A DNA stretch of 64,000 bases. It comes from Aporrectodea caliginosa (lineage: Eukaryota; Annelida; Clitellata; Crassiclitellata; Lumbricidae). The stretch lies in assembly GCA_020284085.1 (NCBI GenBank), contig JACEVL010000207.1, forward strand, positions 212,001 to 276,000, read 5' to 3'. This document shows, in pieces, positions 12,604 through 25,364 of this stretch. The translations under genes were made by a program, and so were the position numbers. The notes under the pieces were generated by a model that did no database searches, was not told the DNA's origin, and worked only from the letters and a program-made list of their open reading frames with translations. The first letter of the stretch is position 1; every line of letters starts with the position of its first letter.

Positions 12604-12880
12604 GTTTTGGAGTGATTCTTTGCCTGTACAGAAGATGCTTTTTAGTATTTATGTGACCATGATGCCGTTGAGTTTTTCAGCTGAAAATTATTACTTTGAT
12701 TATGTACTAAATGAGATTTTAAGTTGTTGCTACTTCTGTCATAAGGCTAGGCATGTAAATTCATCAGTATTCATGTTCCAACTGCCATGATAAGGTTGTT
12801 CAAACTGACTTACCGCTTTTTATGTACTGCCGCTAGTTTTGACTGACATATATTGGTTTCCTTACTGCTCCATGTTGTCG

Positions 12881-12956
<76 letters not shown>

Positions 12957-12957
12957 G
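12881..12957. repeat. (GTCT)n microsatellite
   Basis: About 19 uninterrupted tetranucleotide units. Confidence 0.97.
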
Positions 12958-13505
12958 ATGCAGTGCTTTTCATAAAACCTAATTGACAAAAATAATCCTT
13001 ATATTTGTTTAGTTTTTAGGTGGGTAAAGATCTGCATAGCCTTGGTATTATGAGCTTTTCTTGGTTTGGATTTTACATTTTTCTGTGTTACTGTTGAAGA
13101 GAGAAGTCAGAGGTATGGCTAGAGTTAAATTCTCTTCTGATTTGAGATTTGGTTGCTAAAGGGTTCGGATGTAATTTATTTTATTAATGGAGCTGTACAG
13201 CTTTAATGCTTTATTTGTGTTGACTGCTTTTACGTCAAGTCTGAAGGAGGATGAAGAGGACTGTGTGACATTACTTTAGGAATTTAGAAAGTACTGAGAC
13301 GCTGTAGGCCAATTGTTGTCCGAGTCGTGGGTTTCATTGTCTGTTGGTTTTTATATGAAAGAAAAGAGTTCGAATAGGATGAAGTTTTTGTCTGTTTATG
13401 GGCTCATTTAAGTCTTTGAAGAAATGTCTAGTATTAGCAGATGAACGTGTGATGAGTAGGCTCATAGGATATTATACTGTGACCAGGTTGGTTACGTGCT
13501 TATAT

Positions 13506-13695
13506 AGTAATTGAGGGACACTAGGTGATTGGTTAGAACGCTCGTCTTGTAATGTGGAGAGTCCAGGTTGGAGCCTCCTCTGAAATGGTTACTGCGTAGG
13601 ACCTTGAGCAAGTCCTTAAATCACAATTGCTCAGTGCCATCGATTGATGCTTGGCCATTAGATAGTGGCGCTTAATAAATGCATAATAATAATGA
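13506..13695 (+). mobile_element. tRNA-derived SINE (family C)
   Basis: The head 'GGTTAGAACGCTCGTC' and B-box-like 'GGTTGGAGCC' are followed by 'GACCTTGAGCAAGTCCTTAA', 'CACAATTGCTCAGTGCC' and 'ATCGATTGATGCTTGG', ending in GCGCTTAATAAATG and an ATA-rich tail. This is one of the better preserved copies. Confidence 0.75.
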
Positions 13696-14529
13696 TAGTA
13701 ATGCAGAGTGTGTGCTTTTGAGCCTCTGCTGAGACTGTTACTGTCGAAAAATATTTTACGCTTTTCTGCTTCTAAGCTTTTCGGGATCTTATAAATGTAT
13801 GAAATAAATAGAACATTGATCTTTAACTTCTATTCTGGAATGCTTTAATACTGGAGTAGGCCTAATTCTATACTTGAATATTTCTATACTGGAAAACTTG
13901 TATACTGAAATGCTTCTATCCTGGAATACTTCTATGAATACTTCTATACGTAAAGGTATACTTCTATACTGATATTTGAGTAATGGATCAAGCATAATAA
14001 CTTCTCATGTGCTACTTTATGAAAGCTTTAACACTTATCTTGTCTTAGTATTATTATTAGATAATAATAATTACTAAACGTTTGCCCGTCCTAAGACGGT
14101 TACAGGAAATTAAAGAAAATGTGTTTTTTCCAATGTGCAAATTGTGCATGACATTAGAAAGTAAGTAAGTGAGTACGTGTGCTCTTTATTAAACGCTTGC
14201 GCTGTACAAACAAAGGTATACAAAGTTATAAAATAGTAGCAGAAAAGTTGATAGCAGGGTGGTTGTCGACCGCAACGCGGCGAATGTATGTGGCTGGCCC
14301 ACCTCGCGTTCCCCTTCCCCTCACATGCCCCTCCAGCCCAATAAACAGAAATGCGTGCTGCCATCTGGCGAATGACTCTTGCGAAACAGCGTTACACGAC
14401 AGATGGACGCATAGAGATTTCTGTTATATTATTAATTATTATTATTATTAATACCTGTAGTGATGAATTAATAGATCATAGTAGTAGTAGTTTCAGTTTA
14501 ACGACACTGTGATTACAAAGATCATTAGC

Positions 14530-14775
14530 GTCGACCTCCTCGTTTATCCATTTGCATTTGCGCTAGCCGGCCCGGCTGAATGGAACAAACTCCCTGTCTA
14601 TCCGCAAATCCTCAACTTTATCGATTTTCAAAACTAACCTTAAAACACATCTGTTTAAGATTTACTATGATTGATTTTTCTGTTACGCACTTTTGTGCAA
14701 GATTCCAATTTTGTTTAGGCGCGCTATAAATAACAGTCTAATAATAATAATAATAATATTATAATAATAAATAAT
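14530..14775 (+). mobile_element. 3' end of a LINE (ORF2 C-terminus relic)
   Basis: The + strand encodes, across one frameshift, 'PAEWNKLPVYPQIL' and 'TNLKTHLFKIYYD' then TGA. This is the W-N-x-L-P ... L-K-T-x-L-F ending of many non-LTR retrotransposon ORF2 proteins. It is followed by 'AGGCGCGCTATAAATAAC' and an ATA tail, a tail type shared with the SINEs of this window. Confidence 0.65.
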
Positions 14776-17528
14776 TATTGCAGTTTCACGTCACTGAAGA
14801 TCGAGGGCAGCCACGGATACGAAGTATTAGCGACGTCATTTTTCATAAAATTGTGACGTCACTCAGTGTAAAGGTAAAACTAATCATGATTTTAAAAATC
14901 ACTCTTGTGACGTCATTATTCGTAATTAGAGGCGGATGGAATTACACGAATAGGACTGGAGAGTGGATTCAGGCGCATTGCCTTCAGAACATTCGATTCA
15001 GAGCACAGGTGATCCGCTAGAGGGCGTTGGACCCTTGTCTTATCATCCATAGGCCTAGTCGTCTTCATCATCGTAGGGTAAGTCGTCGACTGCGTCATTA
15101 GAAATCGAGGAATGTCGTCATCGTCGTCACTGTCATCACTATCAACTCTAAAGCAGTTAAACATCTTCTATTTTTATCTTTGCCTAAAGCGAGCAGTGCT
15201 ATCACGCCACTCTCATCGTAGTCATCATCATCATCTCTTACAGCAGCAGCCTGATAAGCGAGTTCAGCTTTTGTACCGTCACGGAACTTATTGAAAAACA
15301 CATTGAGAAACAACAGCGAAAAGCTCTTTCCAGAAAGACTGAATCTTTCTATCTAAATAATTTATATAGCGCCCCTTTAAAGTGAACTACTCAGAGGCGC
15401 TCCCGACCCATGCCATGTCAAAGAGGAGTCTTAAGTAGTTTATAAAAAGAGCTGAACAGGTTCCGCGGGAGATAACGCAGGTCAGAAGGCGCCCACAACC
15501 GAGAAAGCCGCAGCCGCCAGGCCTATATTGTCTGGTGGCAGTGCGAGCGTGTGGACCCACAAAGTCGCCTCTGCCCGTGTAGGCCTACTTAATCGTAATC
15601 TCCAAACTTCTAAAGCGCCACTCGAAAGCCAAGCGCAGGGCACCAACTTATTCACGAGCGCTTAGTAATGCCATCAGAAACACCATAGGTCTAAATTAAG
15701 ATAGGTCTATAGGTTTAAATTTAGATAGGTCTACATATAGATAGGTCTAAATATTCAGATAACCTAGGTTTATAGGTCCAAATTCAGATAAGCCTGTCGT
15801 TAATTTCAGAGAATCGATTTTGAAAGTTAAAGATGGCTGCAGTAGCAACTGCTCGACCCAACTGGAAGTAAGTTAATAGCTTAACGAGGGCAAATGAAAT
15901 TGCATATGTGATATTAAGACTACATTGCAGGCCTATTATAGGCCTTAAGCCCACTGAAAACAGTGTCTGGTTCATCTGGTCTTCTCCCTGCAACTACTTA
16001 ATGTAACTATAGTTCCTTTTGAAAAGTATAGTTACACACTCCAACACTGTCCCTCTGCATGTCCGTATTTGGCATTACCCTCCCTTTGCAAACGACCGCA
16101 CTCCAGCAGGAAATAAGGTACGCAGTTATAACTACTGTGACAAGGGTGGGGACCGTTGGGTACTTTCTTTGATACTGCCTCGTCCAGCCAATTGAGGGAC
16201 ACTATAATAGATCCAATGCAGTTCCTATTCCGAAGTCTGACTGAAGTTGGGTATTTGAGTTTGGGTAGCCTATCTGATATTGGGTATTGTATTTTGGGTA
16301 TAAACTCTACTAAAGTAACTGCGTAAGCTCATGAAATCTAGGTGCGATCATCCGCATTGGGCACTACCCGTTCCCCTTGTCCGCAGTTGGGTTACCACCC
16401 CCTCTCAGCCTCTCCCATGGGCGTCCGCAGGAATTTTTCCAGGGGGCGCAAACTTTTAAATAGTTGTCACAGGGACTAAGTTAGTGTCGAAAGCAACCGA
16501 TCACCACCGTCGGCGCTGGCTACCTCTCGATCCTCTGGCGCGGATCCCAACATGCGAAAAAATTCATAGACATTCGAACATTTGTCAAAAACTATTATGA
16601 TAATTAAATTTTATGACAGAAATCTGACCTTATTCTTGAAATAACAATTCCAATCGTCTGGATACGTTATATTTTTACGGAATTCAATTGAAACTTTTAC
16701 TAAGTTTATGCCAATACAGCCAATCGACCTATATTATTCTATATATATAATAGGCCTATAATTTATCAGTACTGCATAGTCTAACGGCAGGTTTACTTAA
16801 CAGTGGGCAACAGGGCAAGCACTGGGCAACGTAGGCTATAGCTATTTATTCGGTATGCACGCCAACGCAAAAGAAAAAAAACGTTAGTTAATAATTAAAT
16901 TAAGCTTATTATATTTAGCCTAATGACCACGAAACTGAATGTGGAAGTTAAACACAGACACACGGTCAATTTTATTATATTAGGTCTACTCATTGAGCTT
17001 ATTATACAAAGAAGCTACTGTCATTATTTTTTATAAGATTAGGGTCTATAACAACCAGCTTCCGATTTGGAGTAGGCCTAAAGAGTTTGCGCAAATATTC
17101 CCTTAGGCCTACTCTATTTTCCCTCCCTCAAAGTAGGCTAATGCATATATTATTAGCCGGCCAAACTTACCTTCCCAGTCGAAGGCAGAATCGGTTTCGT
17201 TCATGCAGGGACAGCAAGATGAAATTGTCCTGCTCAGAAGTGCTAGGCCTAGTCTGTTCCGTTGCTGTGACTCACAAAGCGTAGTAGTAGACGTTTCAGT
17301 AATGCATTTACTTGGGGAGGGGGAGTTTGAACCCGTAAAATAACAAAGATCAATATATTCGCATTCCTCCTTAATCCAGGCTTGGGACTGGTTCCGAAGC
17401 GAGCGGGGTATGTTTAAAAAGTCTGGCAGAACGTGTGTTAGCTTGCATCTAATGGAAGAATCTGATTACTTAGAGACTGTCGCTCCATGCCAGTGTCAAT
17501 TATATATGTTAATATATATATGTACATT

Positions 17529-17564
<36 letters not shown>

Positions 17565-18075
17565 TCTGACTACGCGGCTAACTGTTATCTGGCAGGGATC
17601 GGCTAAAATCAACAGAAAAGATAACAATACAAATTAGCCGCGATACGACTGAATGCATTTCGCCGTCTCGGGTGACAATATGAATTTCCATATTACCAAG
17701 AGAGAACTCTATACGTTAAATTTTCAAACATCCGCCTAAAGAAAGACAGTCTATAGGTCCAAGACCGTCCAAACCAAATAATCAAAAATTCTCTGCAAAT
17801 ATGCGCAAAATCCAGGGGGCGCACATGCGTCCGCAGTTGGGTTACCACCCCCTCTCAGCCTCTCCCCATTCGTTGACGTCCATTAAGGACAACCCAATGC
17901 AAAGCAGCGTAGCCACCCACCGTTTAGACTATATATCTATTGAAGATTCTGGAAAGCTGTTAACCCATTCGGTGCTACGTATACGTTGTTCCTGTCTGAA
18001 TGAGAGAGCGTGCGCTGAGAGCCTGAGACTGATCGATGGACTTCAAGTTAATTTGATCAAATGCTTTTCTTTCAG

Positions 18076-21000
18076 AGATGCTGGTTCCGGAGGAAAGCAA
18101 GGAACGCCGCCAGGTAATCATCTGTCCATCTGTCTATTTATGTTTGTCTGTCTGTCTTTCTGTGTGTCTGCATGTCTGTGTTTGTGTCGGTGTGTCTGTT
18201 TGTTTTGTCTGTCTGTCTGTACATTCGTACTGTAGTGTCTGTATCTGGTAACTCTGGTAAAAGCTTAAGAGTATACACAGTGGCGGCGCCAGCATGGGGC
18301 TAGGGTGGGCTGAAGCCCGGGCGGCTCAGCCCCCCCCCCCAACAAAAGTGGGAAATCACTGCCAGTGCCAGAGAGGGGGAGAAAGGGAAGGAATTGGGGG
18401 TTTAGCCCCCCAAACCTGAAATCCTGGCGCCGCTACTGTGTATACACACATACATTATAGTCCTACTGTTTATTTTCCTCACCTCTCTATATACTCCTTG
18501 CGTCCCAGCCATCATTTACTCGTCGGGACAAAAATATTGGGCAACAGTCGATAGAACGCTATCCTGGTGTGTTTCTATTCTGGCTGTTATGAGTTCACGT
18601 GCAACATGTATTATACCACACAATGTCGTTTTATAGGACCTAACGGGAAACGCAACCTGCCCGACTACGGACCGCTGTCTGCCAGAGTCGTCTGTCCCAT
18701 AGGTAAACAATCTTATCTATTCACATGTTGGTATCTTTTTATATCAGGATTCACTTATGCCTGCTTTTCTGAGGCGAAATATTGAAATATCGTAGCGCTA
18801 CATAAATTATGACTTACATGCTACAGCCAAAGTGTCATACAGCTTATAGTTGTTGACGACGGATGACATGGCAACACTTAGGCCACTATATCAATTGCAA
18901 TGCCTCGCGGGCAGTCGCGGCCTCAGTCATAGCCCTGCAGGCTGCATGCCCACACAGACCCCGTACGTGTTCCCGCGTGGAACCCGTATAAAACCCATAT
19001 TGGTCCCATCTAATGCCGACAAAAATACCTGCAAGTGTCGTCAACCTAGCAGCTTTGGACTAAGGTAAAGACACAACTGTTAACAATTTTTCAGAACTTA
19101 CAATGTTAGATCCTCAGCTCTAGCATTAATTGCGGCTGTCACAAGCAGAGCAACTGCTTGCGCTCTCTTTCGGAAAATGTCCTAGATATGTAGATATTCG
19201 TTTTATTTTCTGACAGGTTGACACTTGACAGAGCACAACCAGTTACAATATAGAAAGAAGTGTTAAATAATTAAATCATTAGAGGACAAATTAAACAGTC
19301 AGGTATACAGTCAAGTGAGATCTAGGGCAAGCGTTTGTAAAGTAGGCCTACACGTGAGATAAAGTTCTTCACGTCCTTAGCAGGCAGATCCTTTCTTCGG
19401 AATATCCCAAATTCATCCCTGTAACTATAAAAGACCGTCCCGATGTTGAGAACTTTGCCCCAGCCTACCCTAAGTTTATAAGCGACCTTGTTTGTATCAT
19501 ATTATTCGATAGATAGCGTCATCGTGCACCACTACAAAGTAGACTAATAAAGCGCCAGACCGCAATGCACTCATCTAAGATTATTATTTTACAGACTCTT
19601 ACATGCGTAAATGTAAAATAAAGTAATAATTATGAGGTTTAATTTCTTCATCGAAGGCAAATACCTTTTTTCGCCCGAGGATGAACTGCCGCCTCCTCGT
19701 GTTGGTCGTGGTCGGAAGATGACGCCAGGAGACTTCCAGGTCGTGTCCATGTACACAGACCTCAGTCGCAGGGACATCGGATATCTGCAGTCCATCGCTC
19801 GAATCTATGACGTCACCCAGATGCGAGAACTCATCCAGTGCCGTATCAATCACATGGCAAAGAAAAAACGATGCCTAGGTGGCCTCTAATATTATTATAT
19901 GTATAGGCGCTAGATGACTTCAGGCTGACATCCTTCTGTCCATACATCTTCTGTCCATCTATATATCCATCCAAACGTCCATATACCTATCTGGCCAGTC
20001 ATCTATTTGCCAATCCATTCATTTATTCTTGCTACATCCAACCATCATCCAATCCATCCATCCATCCATCCATCCATCCATTCATCATTCATCCATCCAT
20101 CCATCCATCCATCCATCCATCCATCCATTCATCCATCCATCCATCCATCCATCCATCCATCTATCTATCCATCATATCCATCTATCCATTCATCCATCCA
20201 TCCATCCATCCATCCATCCATCTATCCATTCATCTATCTACCTATCTAGCTAGCCATCCATTTATCGACCCATTCATTTATTCGCTCTTACATCCATCCA
20301 TTCATGTATCCTTCCAGCCATCCAGCCATCCATTACTCCATCCATCCATCCATCCATCCATCCATCCATCCATCCATCCATCCATCCATCCATCCATCCA
20401 TCCATCCATCCATCCATCCATCCATCCATCCATCCATCCATCCATCCATCCATCCATCCATTCTTTTTAAAGCTTTGGTATATAAACTCAGTTGCACTGT
20501 ATCTTACCAATAACCAAAACTGTTCTGTCGTTGACTTAACAGAACCGTTCTCTTAAACGTTCTTTGTGCTTTTCACAGACGTCACAAGACACGAAGACTA
20601 CAAAGTCTACGGTGGATATCTCAAAAAGAAGTACGGTGACCGCATGCCACATCTAATGCCACTGATACACGATCAACCGAGAACACACAAACCATGGCCA
20701 CGCGTCACCGAATACCCAATCAACCGTAACCAACTCCCGCTCCGTAACGCAGCCAGGAAAGACACTCGACAGGCTTCATTGTCTCCCCCGAAGGCCTCAG
20801 CTCAAGAGGAAAGCAACCAGAGGGACAGTAACATGGCCGTGCGCGGGTCTGAACCAGGCGAGGCAAAGCAGTACAGGAAGAAAGGAAAAGCAACGGAGAA
20901 ACTGGAAAAGGTGGAGCAGAAACCCGTAGCGGAAAAGGTTGTGGGCAAATCGGAAGCAGCGTCAACAAAGCGCTTGTCAAAGACGACCCCAGCGCAGAGA

Positions 21001-21993
21001 AAATCGGTGGGGAGTCAGGACGTGGAGGACGCCCTTGGTGGCCCCTCCTCGCAAGAAGACGCCAAATTGGATCCATCACCGGCCGAACATGGTAGGGCCA
21101 CGCGGAGCAAGAAAACCACGAAAAAATTAAGTTCTGGAAAAGTCGGAGTGGAAGTTGTTTCCCAATCGAAAGAAGATGATCGCGAGAAACTGGTTGATTT
21201 CGTCGACATGTTCTGTAATCCAACGGAAGACGAAGCAGTGGAACAGGATATGGCGGAAGTGGAGGACAAAAGTAAGGGTGGGAAGGTTGGAGACTTGACG
21301 AAGGCTGTTACCCCTAAGAAGGCTATTTCCGCGAAGAAGGTTGTTTCGGGCGATGTCGTAGCAGCGGAGAATAGATACGCAGATGAGAAGTTCGAGGAGC
21401 CAACGGGGTCTGACGATAATACACCGGAAATTGCCAAGTCTGTGTCGCTCGATGACGTCGAAGGCGTCTTTTCTCCGGAATACGACGAGGCGACAGGTCA
21501 GTCGGTGCGCGTCGGCAGAGGTCAGGCGGAGGTCAAAGGTGACGCACTAGACCAAGAAGAAGAAGACGTGGAAGACAAGCCTGCGGAAAACAGCCGTCCA
21601 GACGAACCGGCGGAAGAGATGGACGAGGAAACGGTGAAACGGTTGGAGAAGTCCCCTTCCAACGTTGCTCCACTCTGGCTCTTCGACGAGGATAACGATG
21701 AGAGGGTTCAGGTGTTTCCGGCGGAGACCTCGTCGTTCGTAGAGCTGGAGACTCTGGACACCGAGCGAACTGAAGCGAGCTCAGCCAAAGACGACGAACT
21801 CTCGAAAACCAGGTCTGGCGCTAAAGAGGAAACGACATCGAGAGAAACGACTTCGAGAGAAACGACTTCGAGAGGAGATGGTTCCTCCCGCGTCGAGGAA
21901 CAGACAGACACTTCTGAAACGCAGGACCTAACGACATCTGGCGACGAAGAGGATGACCTCAATTGGGAGGAAGTACCTTCGTGCGTCTTTTAG
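18076..21993 (+). CDS. Unrecognised protein, 3' four exons, low-complexity acidic C-terminus
   Basis: Four exons join in phase: 18076-18113, 18637-18702, 19657-19878 and 20579-21993 (TAG 21991-21993). The donors at 18114 and 18703 are good; the third (GTGGCC, 19879) is weak. The exon at 18076 needs two bases from an upstream exon, so the start is missing. The conserved-looking part includes '[20 protein letters not shown]', '[18 protein letters not shown]' and '[19 protein letters not shown]'. The last exon (471 aa) then becomes low-complexity: Lys/Ala-rich ([11 protein letters not shown]), acidic stretches ([21 protein letters not shown]) and three ETTSR repeats. There is no signal peptide or membrane segment in the visible part. 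I do not recognise the family. GC content is clearly higher than in flanking DNA, supporting real coding sequence. Confidence 0.6.
18278..18438. mobile_element. hAT-like MITE (161 bp), family 1
   Basis: Starts CAGTGGCGGCGCCAG and ends CTGGCGCCGCTACTG. It is flanked by 8-bp duplications, AGTATACA (18270-18277) and TGTATACA (18439-18446), 7 of 8 identical. G/C-run interior without ORF. Related copies with perfect duplications lie at 22301 and 49682. It lies in an intron of the unrecognised gene. Confidence 0.85.
20050..20462. repeat. (ATCC)n microsatellite, two blocks
   Basis: Blocks at 20050-20240 (interrupted by ATCT/ATTC units) and 20335-20462 (almost pure). They are in the intron just before the large terminal exon at 20579. 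Both strands stay open through the repeat (poly-'IHPS' or 'GWMD' peptides), an artefact of a stop-free tetramer. Confidence 0.95.
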
Positions 21994-22208
21994 GTGGCGA
22001 CTCTAGTCTGCTACGAATGATATTTGGTCTGTGGTAATCATGTGGCTTTGTCGACCTGAAACTAGGCCTATGAGAAATTTTTGGATTCCAGAAAATTAAA
22101 TGCATAATAATATTTATCTATCGCTGAATAAGACTCTTCAATAGTAAATTTCAGCCTACATCTGTATCTTGATAAATTAAAAACAACCTTCGACTGAAAT
22201 GACTGCAG

Positions 22209-22214
22209 AATAAA
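22209..22214 (+). terminator. Candidate polyadenylation signal, unrecognised gene
   Basis: AATAAA 216 bp past the TAG at 21991-21993, in AT-rich sequence. Confidence 0.45.
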
Positions 22215-22300
22215 TATTATGTAAACACCCAACTATAGAGGCTATATATATAGCCTGGATAGAAATTTGGCGAAAACATTTCTTCGGCTAATGGGCTGGC

Positions 22301-22471
22301 CAGTGGCGGCGCCAGTGAGGGGATAGGGGGCTTAGCCCCCTAACTGCAGCTTAGCCCAACCCCCACAAAAAAAGTGTGAAATCACTGCAAATCACAAGGA
22401 GGAGGGACAAAAGAGAAGGGCTTGGAGCTTTAGCCCCCCCCCCAAAACCTGAAATCCTGGCGCCTCCACTG
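22301..22471. mobile_element. hAT-like MITE (171 bp), family 1
   Basis: Termini CAGTGGCGGCGCCAG and CTGGCGCCTCCACTG. Perfect 8-bp target duplication GGGCTGGC at 22293-22300 and 22472-22479. The interior matches the 18278 copy (C-runs, 'GTGTGAAATCACTGC', 'AAACCTGAAATCCTGGCGCC'). Confidence 0.9.
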
Positions 22472-22554
22472 GGGCTGGCAACCTGTTATGAATAATTCTC
22501 TTCAAGTGAAAATCAATTACGATCAATTCAGTCATTGTAATTGCAGTTGAGCAA

Positions 22555-22990
22555 GATAGCCAGTTGGTGAGCGCGCTCGACCTGTACCGCGGTCTCTGGA
22601 GAGTATGCAGGCCTGCGTTCGGGGTTCGATCTCCGTTCAGGCGGTCACTGTGTATGGACCTATGGGCCTCGAGAAAAAAGCATCAGTCGATTGTCGCTCG
22701 AACTGAAGCCTTCTTAAATATCATAACCGACAGGGAGTAGGCAGAGATACAAGTACAGATCTCGAGGGTCACAGCTGCGTTCATGCCTCACGGGACAGAG
22801 TGAAGTGTCACTTGATATACAGCCAGGCTTATAGTGCCAATGCCCCGCTATGATGCAGAGACCTCGGACAAGAAGAGACATCGGAACACAAGAACCCTAT
22901 ACCCCAAGCGGACCACCAACATCGGCCTCCAGGATGCTGGATTAAGCACAGCCCGACACAACTCTCTGAGTCTCGGCCCGTCAGTAGGCC
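22555..22990 (+). mobile_element. tRNA-like SINE head with unclassified repeat body
   Basis: 'TAGCCAGTTGGTGAGCGCGC' resembles a tRNA A box and 'GGGGTTCGATCTCC' a B box, followed by 'CGGTCACTGTGTATGGACC' as in family C. The sequence to ~22990 has no reading frame and no further similarity I can name. Confidence 0.45.
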
Positions 22991-23468
22991 TAACTTATTT
23001 ATTCAAAACGTAAACGCCTGTTATTGTCACGTGATTATGGCGTCAACTAGAATTTAAACTGTTATAGTCTGTTAGAGCGGGAGAACTTATCAGTCGTATG
23101 TTTTTTAAAATATTATTAGCCTAGGCCTATTCAAAGCGGTCTTCCCCCATGGCCATGGTGTAAGTCTTGTAAGAGATAGATCTACTCTTACACCATGGAT
23201 TCATAATTAAAACTTCACCATTGACGAGTCAACTGAACTTCCGTTTCCGCCACTTTTGTCGGTGACAACAAGTTTTCTGCGGCTGAGGTTAAGTCATTCA
23301 GCGATTTTCACGTATTTCCTATTTAAACACCTAATGCAACGGTTGAAACGTTATATTGTTGCAATTAATCGCATTATTGTCTTCACCTCTGCATGTCTGC
23401 CAGTGCGTGTCAGGCTTTTCATTTCCGAACAGAAGGGATTGGAAAACTAGCAGCCCCTCTGACTAGAC

Positions 23469-24269
23469 CAGTGTTTCTTAACCAGTGTTCGACCGAACCC
23501 CTGGGGTTCGGTGAGCCAGTGCCAAGGGTTCGGCAGAGGTCCTCTGAAATGTATATATACATATTCAGGGTCAGTGAGTGTGAGTGAAATCATTTGCTAT
23601 TTTATTTTTATTTTCGACTTTTATTTAATAAATTTTGTTTGAAATAGATTGCCTACCAGGCCCTACCTTATGAAATTCAAAGTGTTCATACAGTTAACCT
23701 TAGTTATGTCTTACTGCACCTCCCGATGATTAACACCGGCAGCCATCTTTCTGTGACGTAAGGTATTACTGATAAGATATGTAACTTATCAAACTTCAGC
23801 AGAGCCACATTCAACAATTGCTCTTTGGTTGCAACAACACTCTCAAGATTTTGGTTCCGCCAAATGGAAGGATATCCTCGCATTGCTAAAGCTGCCCTTG
23901 AAATCCTCACACCGTTTGTCACATCATATCTCTGTGAGCAAGGATTCTCAAAATTGGTGGAAATTAAATCCAAGAAAAGGAGCAGGCTTGATTGCGAAAA
24001 TGACATGAGAGTGAGTCTTTCCAAAACAGAGCCACGCATTTCTCACTTTGTTTCCAAACGGCAACAACAAAGGACACATTAAGATGCAATTGGTAGTGTT
24101 GGTATGGTTAGTTAACTGTTAGTAGTTCATGTATTGAATGTATTAATATTGGTACAATTTTTTATTTCCTTTTGTTCCAATTAGTTAAAATTATTGTTCA
24201 AACTTGAGGGGTTCGGTGAGTGGTCATGGACAGCCTTGGGGTTCAATACCCTTTAGGTTAAGAACCCTG
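23469..24269 (+). mobile_element. hAT transposon, 801-bp deletion derivative with transposase C-terminus
   Basis: Termini are CAGTGTTTCTTAACC and GGTTAAGAACCCTG; a perfect 8-bp duplication GACTAGAC flanks it (23461-23468, 24270-24277). The + frame at about 23825-24081 encodes 'AKAALEILTPFVTSYLCEQG', 'FSKLVEIKSKKRSRLD' and 'DMRVSLSKTEPRISHFVSKR'. This is the C-terminal dimerisation region of ZBED5/FAM200-type hAT transposases. The BED finger and catalytic DDE part are gone, so it is non-autonomous. It has inserted into an older repeat ('AGCGCTGGTGAATAAGCTGG' downstream, also seen inverted at 15600 and 46900). Confidence 0.9.
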
Positions 24270-25364
24270 GACTAGACGAAAGCGCTGGTGAATAAGCTGG
24301 TACCCTGCGCTTGGCTTTCGAGTGGCGCTTTAGAAGTTTGAAGATTACGATTGGCAGAGGCAGTATCAAACGATGCAGCCATGCATGTTGCATAATTGAG
24401 AAAACATGGCAGTGGTGTTAAAAGGCACTTATTAAATGAAATTTTGAAGCAATTAATCACAGATGTTTGCATATAGTTATGTGCTTGATGCCATATTTGA
24501 AAATAATTCTCGCTTTAGAGAATTCCATTGCAAAAATTCCAGCAGTTTACTAGTTTTGGGAAAATAAGGAACGTATGCACGTTAATTAATGATGTCATCA
24601 TGTCACAATTGGCTTTTGTTAAATATCAGTTTTGTTGGCAATGTAAAGGTTAAATTTTCGTGCTGCCTAAATCAGATTCTGCAACTGTGTTTTTGTGTTA
24701 AAAATGAAGAAACTTATTCTAGCATAGCAAACCTCCGCCTGTACCCTACCTGTGGTAGTGACAGTACCAAGCCTGGAGAAAGGAGGAGGGTGACGCTGAT
24801 TATCTTTGTTATGACACTGTCGTTAAACAGCAACTAACCAAATTAGCATAGCGACTGAAGAAAGATACTGTGAGGCCAACAAATGTCTTTAGCTTTCATT
24901 GTTTGTCTTGTCAAGTAATTTTGCTATCTTCATTTGTTTTTGGATTATAGTTAACCTATTTCCGAAATGTCAGTACGAGTTTTCAGTCCTACGAACTTGA
25001 ATGCCATTTCAAGGTAATCAGTAATACTTGCTTCTGCATCAGAAGCAGGTGCATTAGCCGGGGTTTTAAGAGTATAGGTCTAGAAGTTTTGATTTGGAGT
25101 CTACTCAGTCTGCCAAGGAGGAATATTTGTGGTGTGTTGCGAAACATTTTCTTGATCTTTTTTATTTTGGTAAATGTTTCCAAAGTTTTTCTACTCTATA
25201 ATCTAAAATCTGTTATGTTTTTGCAGTTTTTTTAATGTATTTAATCTTCCTTGCCACGTGTTCTGCTGCAGAAAGATGCAAGATTTCTTTTCCACTTGTG
25301 CTCCAGTGAAATAAGCTGTAAAATAAGTAGTTTTAAATTGGTTACTAGTTTTGTTTGCGTTTAG

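Larger units (their letters stand above)
12958..18075. other. Repeat-rich spacer without recognised exons
   Basis: Besides the listed SINE and LINE pieces it holds: a repeat at 15590-15670 ('AAAGCGCCACTCGAAAGCC', also at 46888 and, inverted, at 24290); SINE-tail dyads at 15360; a 36-bp direct repeat at 16381-16416 and 17831-17866; and an (AT)n run at 17530-17560. TAGGCCTA octamers are dense here. Upstream exons of the gene at 18076-21993 probably lie here, but I cannot identify them. Confidence 0.5.

Noticed and set aside
15098..15313. Minus-strand ORF with an Asp-rich stretch and 'FRDGTKAELAYQAAA'
   Set aside because: The acidic run derives from a GAT-type repeat, and no convincing splice sites link it to other exons.
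17801..18235. 144-codon ORF overlapping the 18076 exon
   Set aside because: Its 5' half lies in the repeated 'CCGCAGTTGGG' sequence. The good acceptor at 18075 favours splicing from an upstream exon, although a continuous exon cannot be excluded.
20720..21962. Long minus-strand and alternate-frame ORFs opposite the unrecognised gene
   Set aside because: They mirror the GC-rich plus-strand exon, which splices in phase with upstream exons.
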